DNA of 29,404 nt from DATARH01 sp035570495 (GTDB lineage Bacteria > Pseudomonadota > Alphaproteobacteria > ATCC43930 > CGMCC-115725): NCBI GenBank assembly GCA_035570495.1, contig DATMLO010000059.1, forward strand, positions 1 to 29,404. The letters are read 5' to 3'. Under the pieces are notes generated by a model. It worked only from the letters and a program-made list of their open reading frames with translations. It was not told the origin of the DNA and did no database searches. The position numbers and the translations under genes were made by a program. Positions 7,838 to 14,945 of the stretch are shown here, in pieces. Position 1 is the stretch's first letter; each line of letters opens with the position of its first letter.

Positions 7838-9106
7838 TCAGCCGGCGAGCCGCGCTTCGAGGCGCGCGAAATCGTCGAGCTTGCCGCCGGGGCCGAGCGC
7901 GACCAGGGTCGGCGGCCCGCTGCGCCAGCTGGCGACGACCCGGGCGATCGCCGCGTCATCGACGGCGTCGATACGGCGGACGATGTCGTCGGGATCGAAC
8001 GGTCTGCCGTAGATCAGCATGTACTGCGCCATCTGCTCGCAGCGCGCCGAGGTGCTCTCGAGTGACATCAACAGCCCGGCCTTCATCTGCGCCTTGGCGC
8101 GCGCCAGCTCGACCTCTTTGAACCCGTCGGCGAGCTTCGCCGTCTCGTCGCACAGCACCGGCAGCAATTCAGCCGCCTCGTCCTCCCCGGTGCCGGCATA
8201 GACGCCAAACAGCCCGCCGTCGCGGTAACCGTGCGAGAACGAGCTGATCGCGTAGACGAGGCCGCGTTTCTCACGCACCTCCTGGAAGAGCCGCGACGAC
8301 ATCCCGCCGCCAAACGCGGTCGACAGCACCGCACCAGCGTAATAATCCGGGTCGCAGAGCGGCAGGCCCGGGAAACCCAGCACCAGGTGCAGCTGTTCGA
8401 GGTCGCGGTCCTCGCGCAGATCGCCGCCGACATAGCGTGCCGGCTCGGTCGATACAGCGCGCTCGGCCGGCATTCCGGAGAGCAGCGTCTCGGCCATGTC
8501 GACGATGCGGTCGTGATCGAGATTGCCCGCGGCCGACAGCACCATGCGCGACGCGCCGTAGTGGTTTTCCAGATACGAGACGACCGATTTGCGCGACAGC
8601 TTCTTGATGATGTCGGGTCTGCCCAACACCGGCCTTCCCATTGCCTGGTCGGGAAAGGCGCGCTCCTGGAAATAATCGAAGATGATGTCGTCGGGCGTGT
8701 CGTTGGCCTGGCCGATCTCCTGCAGTATCACGGTGCGCTCGCGCTCGAGCTCGGCCGGCTCAAAGGTCGAGTGCTGCAGGATGTCGGCAAGAATGTCGAG
8801 CGCCAGGCCGACATCCTCTTTCAGCACCTTGGCGTAATACGCCGTGCTTTCGCGCGAGGTATAGGCGTTGAGGTGGCCGCCGACCGCCTCGATCTCCTCG
8901 GCGATCGCGAGCGCGGTGCGCCGCTTGGTGCCTTTGAACGCCATATGCTCGAGGAAATGCGCGACGCCGTTGACCGCTGCCGGCTCGTGTCGGGTGCCGA
9001 CATCGACCCAAAGGCCGAGCGATACCGTCGCCACCGTATCGATGCGGTCGGTGACGATGCGCAGCCCATTCGACAGCGTAGCGAGGCCGACATTGTCCTT
9101 TGCCAT
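7838..9106 (-). CDS. M16 family zinc metallopeptidase (processing-peptidase-like)
   Basis: Pitrilysin/insulinase-family peptidase of 422 residues, close in size to the mitochondrial processing peptidase beta subunit and its bacterial relatives. The inverted zinc motif HFLEH lies at 50-54 (H50, E53, H54), and the distal zinc ligand E130 is in ILQEIGQANDTP, giving an intact active site. The second, non-catalytic M16 domain follows, with FGGGMSSRLFQEVREKRGLVYAI, which includes the conserved R/Y segment of the family. There is no signal peptide, so it is presumably cytosolic. The ATG overlaps the threonine synthase stop (TGATG), indicating coupled translation, and the acetyltransferase follows 14 bp downstream. 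Its physiological substrate is not predictable. Confidence 0.95.
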   Translation of the reverse strand: MAKDNVGLATLSNGLRIVTDRIDTVATVSLGLWVDVGTRHEPAAVNGVAHFLEHMAFKGTKRRTALAIAEEIEAVGGHLNAYTSRESTAYYAKVLKEDVGLALDILADILQHSTFEPAELERERTVILQEIGQANDTPDDIIFDYFQERAFPDQAMGRPVLGRPDIIKKLSRKSVVSYLENHYGASRMVLSAAGNLDHDRIVDMAETLLSGMPAERAVSTEPARYVGGDLREDRDLEQLHLVLGFPGLPLCDPDYYAGAVLSTAFGGGMSSRLFQEVREKRGLVYAISSFSHGYRDGGLFGVYAGTGEDEAAELLPVLCDETAKLADGFKEVELARAKAQMKAGLLMSLESTSARCEQMAQYMLIYGRPFDPDDIVRRIDAVDDAAIARVVASWRSGPPTLVALGPGGKLDDFARLEARLAG

Positions 9107-10515
9107 CAGGCGGCCCTCACTCGGAGCCGCGCCCGCTCGCGGATGAAGCGGGCGACCGCAGCGACATCGTTGGGCAATACCGTCATCTGTTCACGCTTTT
9201 CCATGAGTTCGGCCAGTGCCGGCGGCAGCGCCAGGCGGATGCCGGTGGCGCGCTCGACCGCGTCGGCGAATTTCGCCGGATGCGCCGTCGCCAGCGCCAC
9301 CGTCGGCGTTGCGCTGTCACGCGCCTGAGCCCGCGCGGCGGCGACCGCGACGGCGGTGTGCGGGTCGATCAGCATCCCGGTCTGCTTATAGGTATGGGCG
9401 ATCTCGCCAAGCGTTCCCTCGTCGTCGACCCGATGTCCGGCAAAAACTTTCGTGGCAGCCTGCCAGGCCTGGTCGTCGGCGGGAAGGGCGCCGTCGCGAC
9501 GGAACGCAGCGATCGCGGCGGTGACCGCGGCGCCGTTGCGGCCCTTGAGCTCGAACAGCAGCCGCTCGAAATTGCTCGCGACCTGGATATCCATGCTGGG
9601 GCTAAGGCTCGGGCTTACGGTCGCGATCGACATGTCTCCGCTCGCGAGATAGCGCGCCAGGATGTCGTTGGCGTTGGTCGCCAGCACCAGGCGCTCGATC
9701 GGCAGCCCCAGCGCGCGCGCCAGATGCGCCGCGTAGATATTGCCGAAATTGCCGGTCGGCACCGCGAAGGACACAGATCGCTCGGGCGCTCCCAGCGCCA
9801 TGCCCGCGGCGATGTAATAGACGATCTGCGCCGCGATGCGCGCAAAGTTGATCGAGTTCATCGCCGAGAGACTCAGGTCGCGGCGCAGCGCCGTATCGGC
9901 GAACAGCGCCTTTACGATGTCCTGGCAGTCGTCGAAATTGCCCTCGATGGCGATCGCGTGGCAGTTGCTGGCGTCGACCGTCGTCATCTGCCGGCGCTGC
10001 ACCTCGGAGATGCGGCCGTGCGGATAGAGAAAGAAGATATCGATGGCGGCCCGGTCGCGGCAGGCTTCCAACGCCGCCGAGCCGGTGTCGCCCGAAGTCG
10101 CGCCGACAATCGTCACCCGCTCGCCGCGCCGCGCCAGCGCCGCGTCGAACAGCAGCCCCAACAGCTGTAGCGCCAGATCCTTGAAGGCGAAGGTCGGGCC
10201 GTGAAACAGCTCCAGCAGCCACAGCCGCTCGTCGAGCTGGACGAGCGGCGTCACCGCCGCATGGCGGAACCCGACATAGGCCGTCTCGGTCAGCCGGCGC
10301 AGCTCGCCCTTGCTAAAATTGTCGCCGGCAAAGAGGCCGACGATGCGCGCCGCGAGATCGGCATAGGGCAACCCGGCGAGCGCGGCGAAATCGAGCTTAC
10401 GCAGCGCCTCGGGCACATAGAGCCCGCCATCCTCGGCCAGCCCGGCGAGCAGCACGTCCTCGAAGGAATGGGTTGCCGGCCGAGGCTGGGCGTCACGGGT
10501 CGACAAAAAGCGCAT
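9106..10515 (-). CDS. thrC: Threonine synthase
   Basis: PLP enzyme that converts O-phosphohomoserine to threonine and phosphate, the last step of threonine synthesis. The 469 residues match the longer proteobacterial/fungal (class II) form. It starts with the typical MRFLSTRD and has the N-terminal domain AEDGGLYVPE. The PLP lysine K112 lies in TFAFKDLALQ, the GATSGDTGSAA phosphate-binding loop at 137-147, and VPTGNFGNIYAAHLA downstream. All catalytic elements are present. The gene overlaps the M16 peptidase start by one base (TGATG) and heads a three-gene minus-strand unit. Its promoter should lie in the 92-bp gap shared with the divergent dehalogenase-like gene; I could not identify a convincing one. 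Confidence 0.96.
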   Translation of the reverse strand: MRFLSTRDAQPRPATHSFEDVLLAGLAEDGGLYVPEALRKLDFAALAGLPYADLAARIVGLFAGDNFSKGELRRLTETAYVGFRHAAVTPLVQLDERLWLLELFHGPTFAFKDLALQLLGLLFDAALARRGERVTIVGATSGDTGSAALEACRDRAAIDIFFLYPHGRISEVQRRQMTTVDASNCHAIAIEGNFDDCQDIVKALFADTALRRDLSLSAMNSINFARIAAQIVYYIAAGMALGAPERSVSFAVPTGNFGNIYAAHLARALGLPIERLVLATNANDILARYLASGDMSIATVSPSLSPSMDIQVASNFERLLFELKGRNGAAVTAAIAAFRRDGALPADDQAWQAATKVFAGHRVDDEGTLGEIAHTYKQTGMLIDPHTAVAVAAARAQARDSATPTVALATAHPAKFADAVERATGIRLALPPALAELMEKREQMTVLPNDVAAVARFIRERARLRVRAA

Positions 10516-10607
10516 AGGTGAAGTGTACCCTATCGTCTTGATAAAGCGTATCCCCGCTCGGCGGGTCTAGGCTAGGTTGCCGGCAGACCGATAGGAGGCT
10601 CGCCGCC

Positions 10608-11507
10608 ATGTTCGAAGGCTTCACCACCACCGACATCGACACGTCGTCCGGCAACTACGGCGGCGCGCGCATCCATTTGCGCCATGGCGGCGACGGCCCA
10701 CCCTTGCTGCTATTGCACGGCAACCCGCTGACCCATGCGTCGTGGAACAAGATCGCGCCGCGGCTGGCGAAGGATTTTCACGTCGTCTGCCCCGATCTGC
10801 GCGGCTATGGCGACAGCGTCGGCCCGGACGATGCGGGTGAGAACAACATCAACTACTCGTTCCGCGCCATGGCCAACGACCAAGTCGAGGTGATGGAGAA
10901 GCTCGGCTACAAGGAGTTCTTTGTCGCCGGGCACGATCGCGGCGCGCGCACCACCGCGCGCATGTGCCTTGACCATTCGGACAAGATCAAGAAGGCGGCG
11001 CTGGTCGACATCCTGCCGAATCATCACATCTGGACGCATGGTTCGAAGGATTGGGCGATGCGCTCGTGGCATTGGGTGTTCATGGCCCAACCCTATGATT
11101 TCCCCGAGAAGATGATGGCCGGGGTCGACGCGCGCTGGTTCATGGAGCACAAGCTGTCAAAGCCGGGGATCGGGCTCGGCTTTTTCGGCGAGGCATTCGA
11201 CGAATACGTCCGCTGCTTCAATTGGAAGACGATCAAGGGCTCGTGCGCCGATTACCGCGCCTGCGTGACCTGTGACCTCGAGATGGACACCGCCGATTTC
11301 GCGGCCGGGCACAAGATCACCGTGCCGCTATTGGTGATCTGGGGCCAACGCAGCCATACCGAAGGCGTGCATGGGGATGTGCTCTCGATCTGGCAGAAGA
11401 ATTACGCGACCGACGCCTGGGGCGGCGCCTTGCCCTGCGGCCATTACGTGCCCGAGGAAGCGCCTGACGAGACCTACGCCAAGTTCATCGAGCATTTCAA
11501 AAAGTAA
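10608..11507 (+). CDS. Alpha/beta hydrolase, haloacetate (fluoroacetate) dehalogenase-like
   Basis: Predicted to hydrolyse the carbon-halogen bond of haloacetates to glycolate, possibly including fluoroacetate. The 299-residue protein keeps the residues known for Rhodopseudomonas palustris fluoroacetate dehalogenase RPA1163: nucleophile D110 with carboxylate-binding R111 and R114 (GHDRGAR, 108-114), acid D134 (VDILPN), halide-pocket H155 and W156 (SWHWVFMAQP), Y216 (CADYRA) and general base H279 (CGHYVPEEAPD). Numbering is almost identical. One difference is HGNP at 37-40, where RPA1163 (from memory) has HGFP. AGGAGG precedes the ATG. The gene stands alone, divergent from thrC. Other alpha/beta hydrolases (epoxide hydrolases) share the fold but lack the DRxxR/HW combination. 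Confidence 0.88.
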   Translation: MFEGFTTTDIDTSSGNYGGARIHLRHGGDGPPLLLLHGNPLTHASWNKIAPRLAKDFHVVCPDLRGYGDSVGPDDAGENNINYSFRAMANDQVEVMEKLGYKEFFVAGHDRGARTTARMCLDHSDKIKKAALVDILPNHHIWTHGSKDWAMRSWHWVFMAQPYDFPEKMMAGVDARWFMEHKLSKPGIGLGFFGEAFDEYVRCFNWKTIKGSCADYRACVTCDLEMDTADFAAGHKITVPLLVIWGQRSHTEGVHGDVLSIWQKNYATDAWGGALPCGHYVPEEAPDETYAKFIEHFKK

Positions 11508-11522
11508 TCTGCCCAGAAATCG

Positions 11523-11584
11523 CCATGGCCGGACTTGTCCCCGGCCATCCACGTGGATCCCCGGGACAAACCCGGGGATGCCGA
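11523..11584. repeat. Double-hairpin intergenic repeat (family D); possible bidirectional terminator
   Basis: Two hairpins follow each other. GGCCGG (11527-11532) pairs with CCGGCC (11541-11546). ATCCCCGGG (11557-11565) pairs perfectly with CCCGGGGAT (11571-11579) across the loop ACAAA. The element fills the 100-bp gap between convergent genes with stops at 11507 and 11608, so it may end both transcripts. Its look (ATGGCCGGACTTGTCCCCGG ...) matches an intergenic repeat type I associate with alphaproteobacteria. Only this copy is seen in the window. Confidence 0.65.
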
Positions 11585-11607
11585 CAGAAAAATGATCGCG
11601 CAGAAAC

Positions 11608-12393
11608 CTAGGTCCTGAAAGCCGGATCGAGCTTGTCGCACATCCTGAGCAGCGCCGGCCATTCGCGCTGGCCACCGAGCCGCACGTTGTCGCCGGCATT
11701 GGCGAATTGCGCGGCTTGCTTCTCACAGGTCTCCTCGGGCGGGAACACCAGCTTGGCGCCCGCCACGCAAGCCGCCTGCGCCTTCAACTGCGCCTCGGCC
11801 GAGCGCTCGAAATGATAGGTGAAGGAGAATGCCTCGGCGACGTTGCGTCCGGTCGCCAACAGCCCGTGGTTACGCAGCACCAGCACCGGGTGGTTGCCGA
11901 TCGAACGCTGCAACCGCTCGCGCTCGTCCATGTCGAGCGAGACACCCTCGTAATCGTGGTAGCCGAGCCGGTTGTGGAAACGCATCGCCCACTGGCTCAG
12001 CGGTAGCAGACCTTCTTCCTGGACGCCGACCGCGATGTCGGCCTCGGTGTGGGTGTGGACGACGCATTCGACATCGGGCCGACCAAGATAAATCGCGCCG
12101 TGGATCACCACGCCGGCGTAGATCGGCTCGTATTCCGACTCGCCGATGACATTGCCGTCGAAATCGACCTTGAGGATGTTCGACGCGGTCACCTCGTCGA
12201 ACATCAGCCCCATCGGGTTGATCAGCATGTGTTCGGGCTCGCCCGGCACCCGCGCCGAATTATGGGTGAGGATCAGATCGTCCCAGCCGAAATGCCGAAC
12301 CAGGCGATAGCAGGCGGCAAGATCGACCCGCACCGCCCATTCCTCGGGGCTGATGTGGCGGGGCCGCGAGGCCTGAATGTTGAGTGCGTCCAT
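11608..12393 (-). CDS. Class II aldolase/adducin family protein
   Basis: Zinc-dependent aldolase-fold protein of 261 residues. Metal ligands are visible as H113 and H115 in VVHTHTEADI and H176 in LRNHGLLA. The glutamate that acts as catalytic base in fuculose-phosphate aldolase is not apparent: the segment before LHxAIY reads EPIYAGVVIHGAIY, closer to adducin-like family members. The reaction may therefore differ from classical sugar-phosphate aldol cleavage. The ATG at 12393 is preceded by GAAGGAGTC. It is on the same strand as the DUF35/thiolase-like pair but separated from it by a large inverted repeat, so co-transcription is uncertain. No signal peptide is present. The substrate is unknown. 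Confidence 0.88.
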   Translation of the reverse strand: MDALNIQASRPRHISPEEWAVRVDLAACYRLVRHFGWDDLILTHNSARVPGEPEHMLINPMGLMFDEVTASNILKVDFDGNVIGESEYEPIYAGVVIHGAIYLGRPDVECVVHTHTEADIAVGVQEEGLLPLSQWAMRFHNRLGYHDYEGVSLDMDERERLQRSIGNHPVLVLRNHGLLATGRNVAEAFSFTYHFERSAEAQLKAQAACVAGAKLVFPPEETCEKQAAQFANAGDNVRLGGQREWPALLRMCDKLDPAFRT

Positions 12394-12410
12394 CTTGCGA
12401 CTCCTTCGAT

Positions 12411-12543
12411 AATCCCCTCTCCCGCTCGCGGGAGAGGGTGGACGCCGCGTTCAGCGGCGGCCGGGTGAGGGTTGCGCGGCTGGTGACACCCTCACCCGCC
12501 TCGCTTTGCTCGGCACCCTCTCCCGCAAGCGGGAGAGGGGATT
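12411..12543. repeat. Large inverted repeat made of two family-C units
   Basis: The left arm at 12411-12440 and the right arm at 12514-12543 are reverse complements over 30 bases with one mismatch. Each arm is itself a small palindrome (CTCTCCCGC ... GCGGGAGAG). Between them lie GGGTGAGGG and CCCTCACCC, which also pair. The unit therefore looks like two copies of the repeat at 5900-5966 in opposite orientation. It fills the gap between the DUF35 gene stop (12572) and the aldolase start (12393) and could attenuate transcription. Confidence 0.8.
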
Positions 12544-12571
12544 CACACAACAACTCGCAATCAGAATGCCA

Positions 12572-12976
12572 TCAAACCCGCGCGAAGCACGGCACTGGCG
12601 GGCCGCCTTCGCTCGGCTTGAAGACCAGTTTGACCTTTTGCCCGATCTTGATGCCGTCGAGGTCGCAATCGACGATGTTGGTCATCATCGTCGGCCCCTC
12701 GGCGAGCGTCACGTAGGCGATCGCATACGGCACCGGCGCGCCGCGGCGCATGACGCTGTAGGTGTAGATGACGCCGTCGCCCGAGGCCTGCTGCCAGCTC
12801 GTATTGTCGCTGAAGCAGAACGGGCAATGCGCGCGTGGATAGAAATGCAGCTCGCCGCAAGCATTGCATTTCTTGATGAGGAGCTTGCCCTCGGCAGCGG
12901 CGTCCCAGAAATGCTGCGTCTCTAGATTGGGCTGTGGTGCGGGATATTTGCGGGTCTGCTGTTGTCCTTCCGCCAT
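12572..12976 (-). CDS. DUF35 (zinc ribbon plus OB-fold) protein, partner of the thiolase-like protein
   Basis: Small acyl-CoA-binding-type protein of 134 residues. An N-terminal helix (NLETQHFWDAAAEGKLL) is followed by a zinc ribbon with C37, C40, C51 and C54, and then an OB-fold carrying GDGVIYTYSVMRRGAPVPYAIAYV. DUF35 proteins pair with thiolase-like partners; in steroid side-chain degradation the DUF35 domain of ChsH2 activates the aldolase Ltp2. The ATG at 12976 has a GGGGG ribosome site and lies 5 bp after the stop of the thiolase-like gene, so the two are co-translated and probably form a complex. A longer frame upstream is only the shadow of that neighbour. Confidence 0.92.
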   Translation of the reverse strand: MAEGQQQTRKYPAPQPNLETQHFWDAAAEGKLLIKKCNACGELHFYPRAHCPFCFSDNTSWQQASGDGVIYTYSVMRRGAPVPYAIAYVTLAEGPTMMTNIVDCDLDGIKIGQKVKLVFKPSEGGPPVPCFARV

Positions 12977-12981
12977 GCCCC

Positions 12982-14154
12982 CTACTCCCTTTCCATGATG
13001 ACGGTGGCGGCGCCATGACGGGTGCCGAGCGAGCCGCCGGTGCCATGCGCCAGCGCGATGTCGCAATTGCGCACCTGCACCGCCGGATGCGCTTCGCCAC
13101 GCAGCTGGCGCACCGCCTCGATCACCTTGGTGAGGCCACCGCGGTTTGACGGGTGATTGTTGCAGAGGCCGCCGCCATCGGTGTTGAACGGCAGCTTGCC
13201 GATGCCGGAGATCAGGTTGCCGTCGCTGACGAACTTGCCGCCCTGGCCCTTCTCGCAAAAGCCAAGGTCTTCAATCTGCATGACCACGGTGATCGTGAAG
13301 CTGTCGTAGATCGAGGCGTATTTGATGTCGGCGGGTTTGACCCCCGCCTCGGCAAAGGCGATCGGTCCCGAGACGACCGCGCCCGAATAAGTCAAATCGA
13401 GCTTGCCACCATACTGGTTTTTCGGGCCTTCGCCGACCCCGATGACGCTGACCTTGGGACGCTTGAGGCTACGGGCGATCTCGGGCTTCGCCAGGATGAT
13501 CGCGCCGCCGCCGTCGCTGATCACGCAGCAATCGAGCCGGTGCAGCGGGTCGGCGATCATCGGCGAGTTGACGACGTCCTCGACCGTCACGACGTCGCGC
13601 AGCATCGCATGCTCATTATATTGCGCATGGTGCGAGGCGGCGACCTTGACCCAGGCGAGCTGCTCGCTGGTGGTGCCGTACTGGTGCATGTGGCGCATCG
13701 CGCACATCGCGTACATGTTCGCGGTCGCCGGGCCGAACGGGAACTCGAAGCCCGATTCCGGCATCGGGTTGGCCGGCGCGCGCGGCGCGGTGCCCGTCTG
13801 CATATTCTCGGCGCGCGGCCGCCCGGCCAAAGTGATCAGCGCGATGTTGCACTTGCCGGCGGCGATCGCCTCAGCCGCGTGGCCGACCTGCAGCAGGTAG
13901 GACGAGCCGCCGGTATCGGTCGAATCCCAGTGCTTCAGCTTGAGCCCGAGATAATCGATCATCGACAAGGCGCCCAGGCCCGACATGTCGCCGGCGGCGC
14001 AGAAATAGCCGTCGATATCGTCCTTCGAGATCCCGGCATCCGCGATCGCGCCACGCGCGCTTTCAGCATGGAGCTGCGGGATTGTCTTGTCGGTGGCGAG
14101 CCGCGTCGGATGCTCGTAGACGCCGATAATGTAGGATTTTCCCTTGATGCTCAT
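12982..14154 (-). CDS. Thiolase-like protein (SCP2/lipid-transfer type) without nucleophilic cysteine
   Basis: Thiolase-fold protein of 390 residues. N-terminal and C-terminal thiolase halves are both recognisable, with DGGGLCNNHPSNRGG and the late HGTGGSLGTRHGAATVI replacing the usual CxG motif. Where thiolases have the acyl-accepting cysteine (N-x-x-C-A-S-G), this protein reads DSTDTGGSSYL (about residues 76-86), so ordinary thiolytic cleavage is unlikely. This pattern matches the Ltp/SCP2-like group, some of which are retro-aldolases working with DUF35 proteins. The DUF35 gene follows 5 bp downstream, supporting that model. The ribosome site is weak (GGGCCGGA). The substrate is unknown; a branched or sterol-like acyl-CoA is only a guess. 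Confidence 0.9.
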   Translation of the reverse strand: MSIKGKSYIIGVYEHPTRLATDKTIPQLHAESARGAIADAGISKDDIDGYFCAAGDMSGLGALSMIDYLGLKLKHWDSTDTGGSSYLLQVGHAAEAIAAGKCNIALITLAGRPRAENMQTGTAPRAPANPMPESGFEFPFGPATANMYAMCAMRHMHQYGTTSEQLAWVKVAASHHAQYNEHAMLRDVVTVEDVVNSPMIADPLHRLDCCVISDGGGAIILAKPEIARSLKRPKVSVIGVGEGPKNQYGGKLDLTYSGAVVSGPIAFAEAGVKPADIKYASIYDSFTITVVMQIEDLGFCEKGQGGKFVSDGNLISGIGKLPFNTDGGGLCNNHPSNRGGLTKVIEAVRQLRGEAHPAVQVRNCDIALAHGTGGSLGTRHGAATVIMERE

Positions 14155-14273
14155 CGTGTGTCCGGCCCTCGGTTATCCCGCCCTGGGCGAGCCCGACGAT
14201 GGGACACCGAGCCGCCGCCTCGGTCAATGCTCGATTGTGCTGGCCGGGATTGCGACAACCGCCCGCGGTGCGC

Positions 14274-14939
14274 CTAGCGGATGTCGACCTGCATCAGAAA
14301 CCCGCCCGGGGCGCCCCAGCCATTATCCGCCCCGTAATAAGGTTGCTCGCCCGCCCACAGCATCGTGAGCCGGGCGCCCGACGCCTTGACCCATGACAGC
14401 CGGTAATAGACATGGCGCACCCAGGTCGTCGCGGTGCCGCTCATGCCGACGACGTTGAGCTCGAACGGGGTTGGCCAGGCGAAGAAGCTGTGCTCGATGA
14501 CGAGCGACGCAGTGTCGCCAGGCTCGGCCGCGTATTCCGGCATGTCACGGAAAGCCTGGATGGGAATAAGGTTGCCGGTGGCGACGCCGAGCACAAAACT
14601 CTTGCCGCCCGCGGACAGCACCAGTTTGCCGTGGGCATCGACCGCGATGTCGGCCGCGTTGCCGTAATTCGGCCCCGGCCCGGTAAGATCGAGCATACGA
14701 AATTGCGGGTCGATCCCCGTCAGATCGCCGACAAAATTCTTCTCGACATCGCCGATCGGCGGACCGAATTGCAGCCAGGTGTCATTCCAGGTGAACGGCG
14801 ATGGCGACAGGCTCGCGACGCGCACCGTCCGCACCCGATCGACCAGTTCCGATAGCGGCCGGGCCAGCACCAGCCACAGAATGCCGAAGACGACAATGGC
14901 GACGGCCGCCAGGCCGCCGCGGATCAGGAGTGCGCGCAT
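14274..14939 (-). CDS. Hypothetical membrane-anchored protein
   Basis: I do not recognise this 221-residue protein. It begins with a positively charged MRALLIRGG and one hydrophobic segment (about 9-27), consistent with an N-terminal anchor and a periplasmic domain of about 190 residues. The domain is rich in aromatic residues and glycine, with predicted beta character (FTWNDTWLQFGPPIGD, HVYYRLSWVKASG, ending WGAPGGFLMQVDIR). No cysteines or known motifs are visible. Its start lies 6 bp after the CoA-transferase stop and it is followed after about 120 bp by the thiolase-like gene, so it may belong to their operon. Coding potential is supported by this tight packing. Confidence 0.75.
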   Translation of the reverse strand: MRALLIRGGLAAVAIVVFGILWLVLARPLSELVDRVRTVRVASLSPSPFTWNDTWLQFGPPIGDVEKNFVGDLTGIDPQFRMLDLTGPGPNYGNAADIAVDAHGKLVLSAGGKSFVLGVATGNLIPIQAFRDMPEYAAEPGDTASLVIEHSFFAWPTPFELNVVGMSGTATTWVRHVYYRLSWVKASGARLTMLWAGEQPYYGADNGWGAPGGFLMQVDIR

Positions 14940-14945
14940 GCGCTA

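Noticed and set aside
10516..10607. Imperfect palindrome ATAGGTGAAGTGTACCCTAT near the thrC start
   Set aside because: Arms are short and mismatched and no promoter elements align convincingly; not enough to call an operator.
13153..14277. 374-residue plus-strand open frame opposite the thiolase-like gene
   Set aside because: Antisense to a recognised protein and without motifs of its own.
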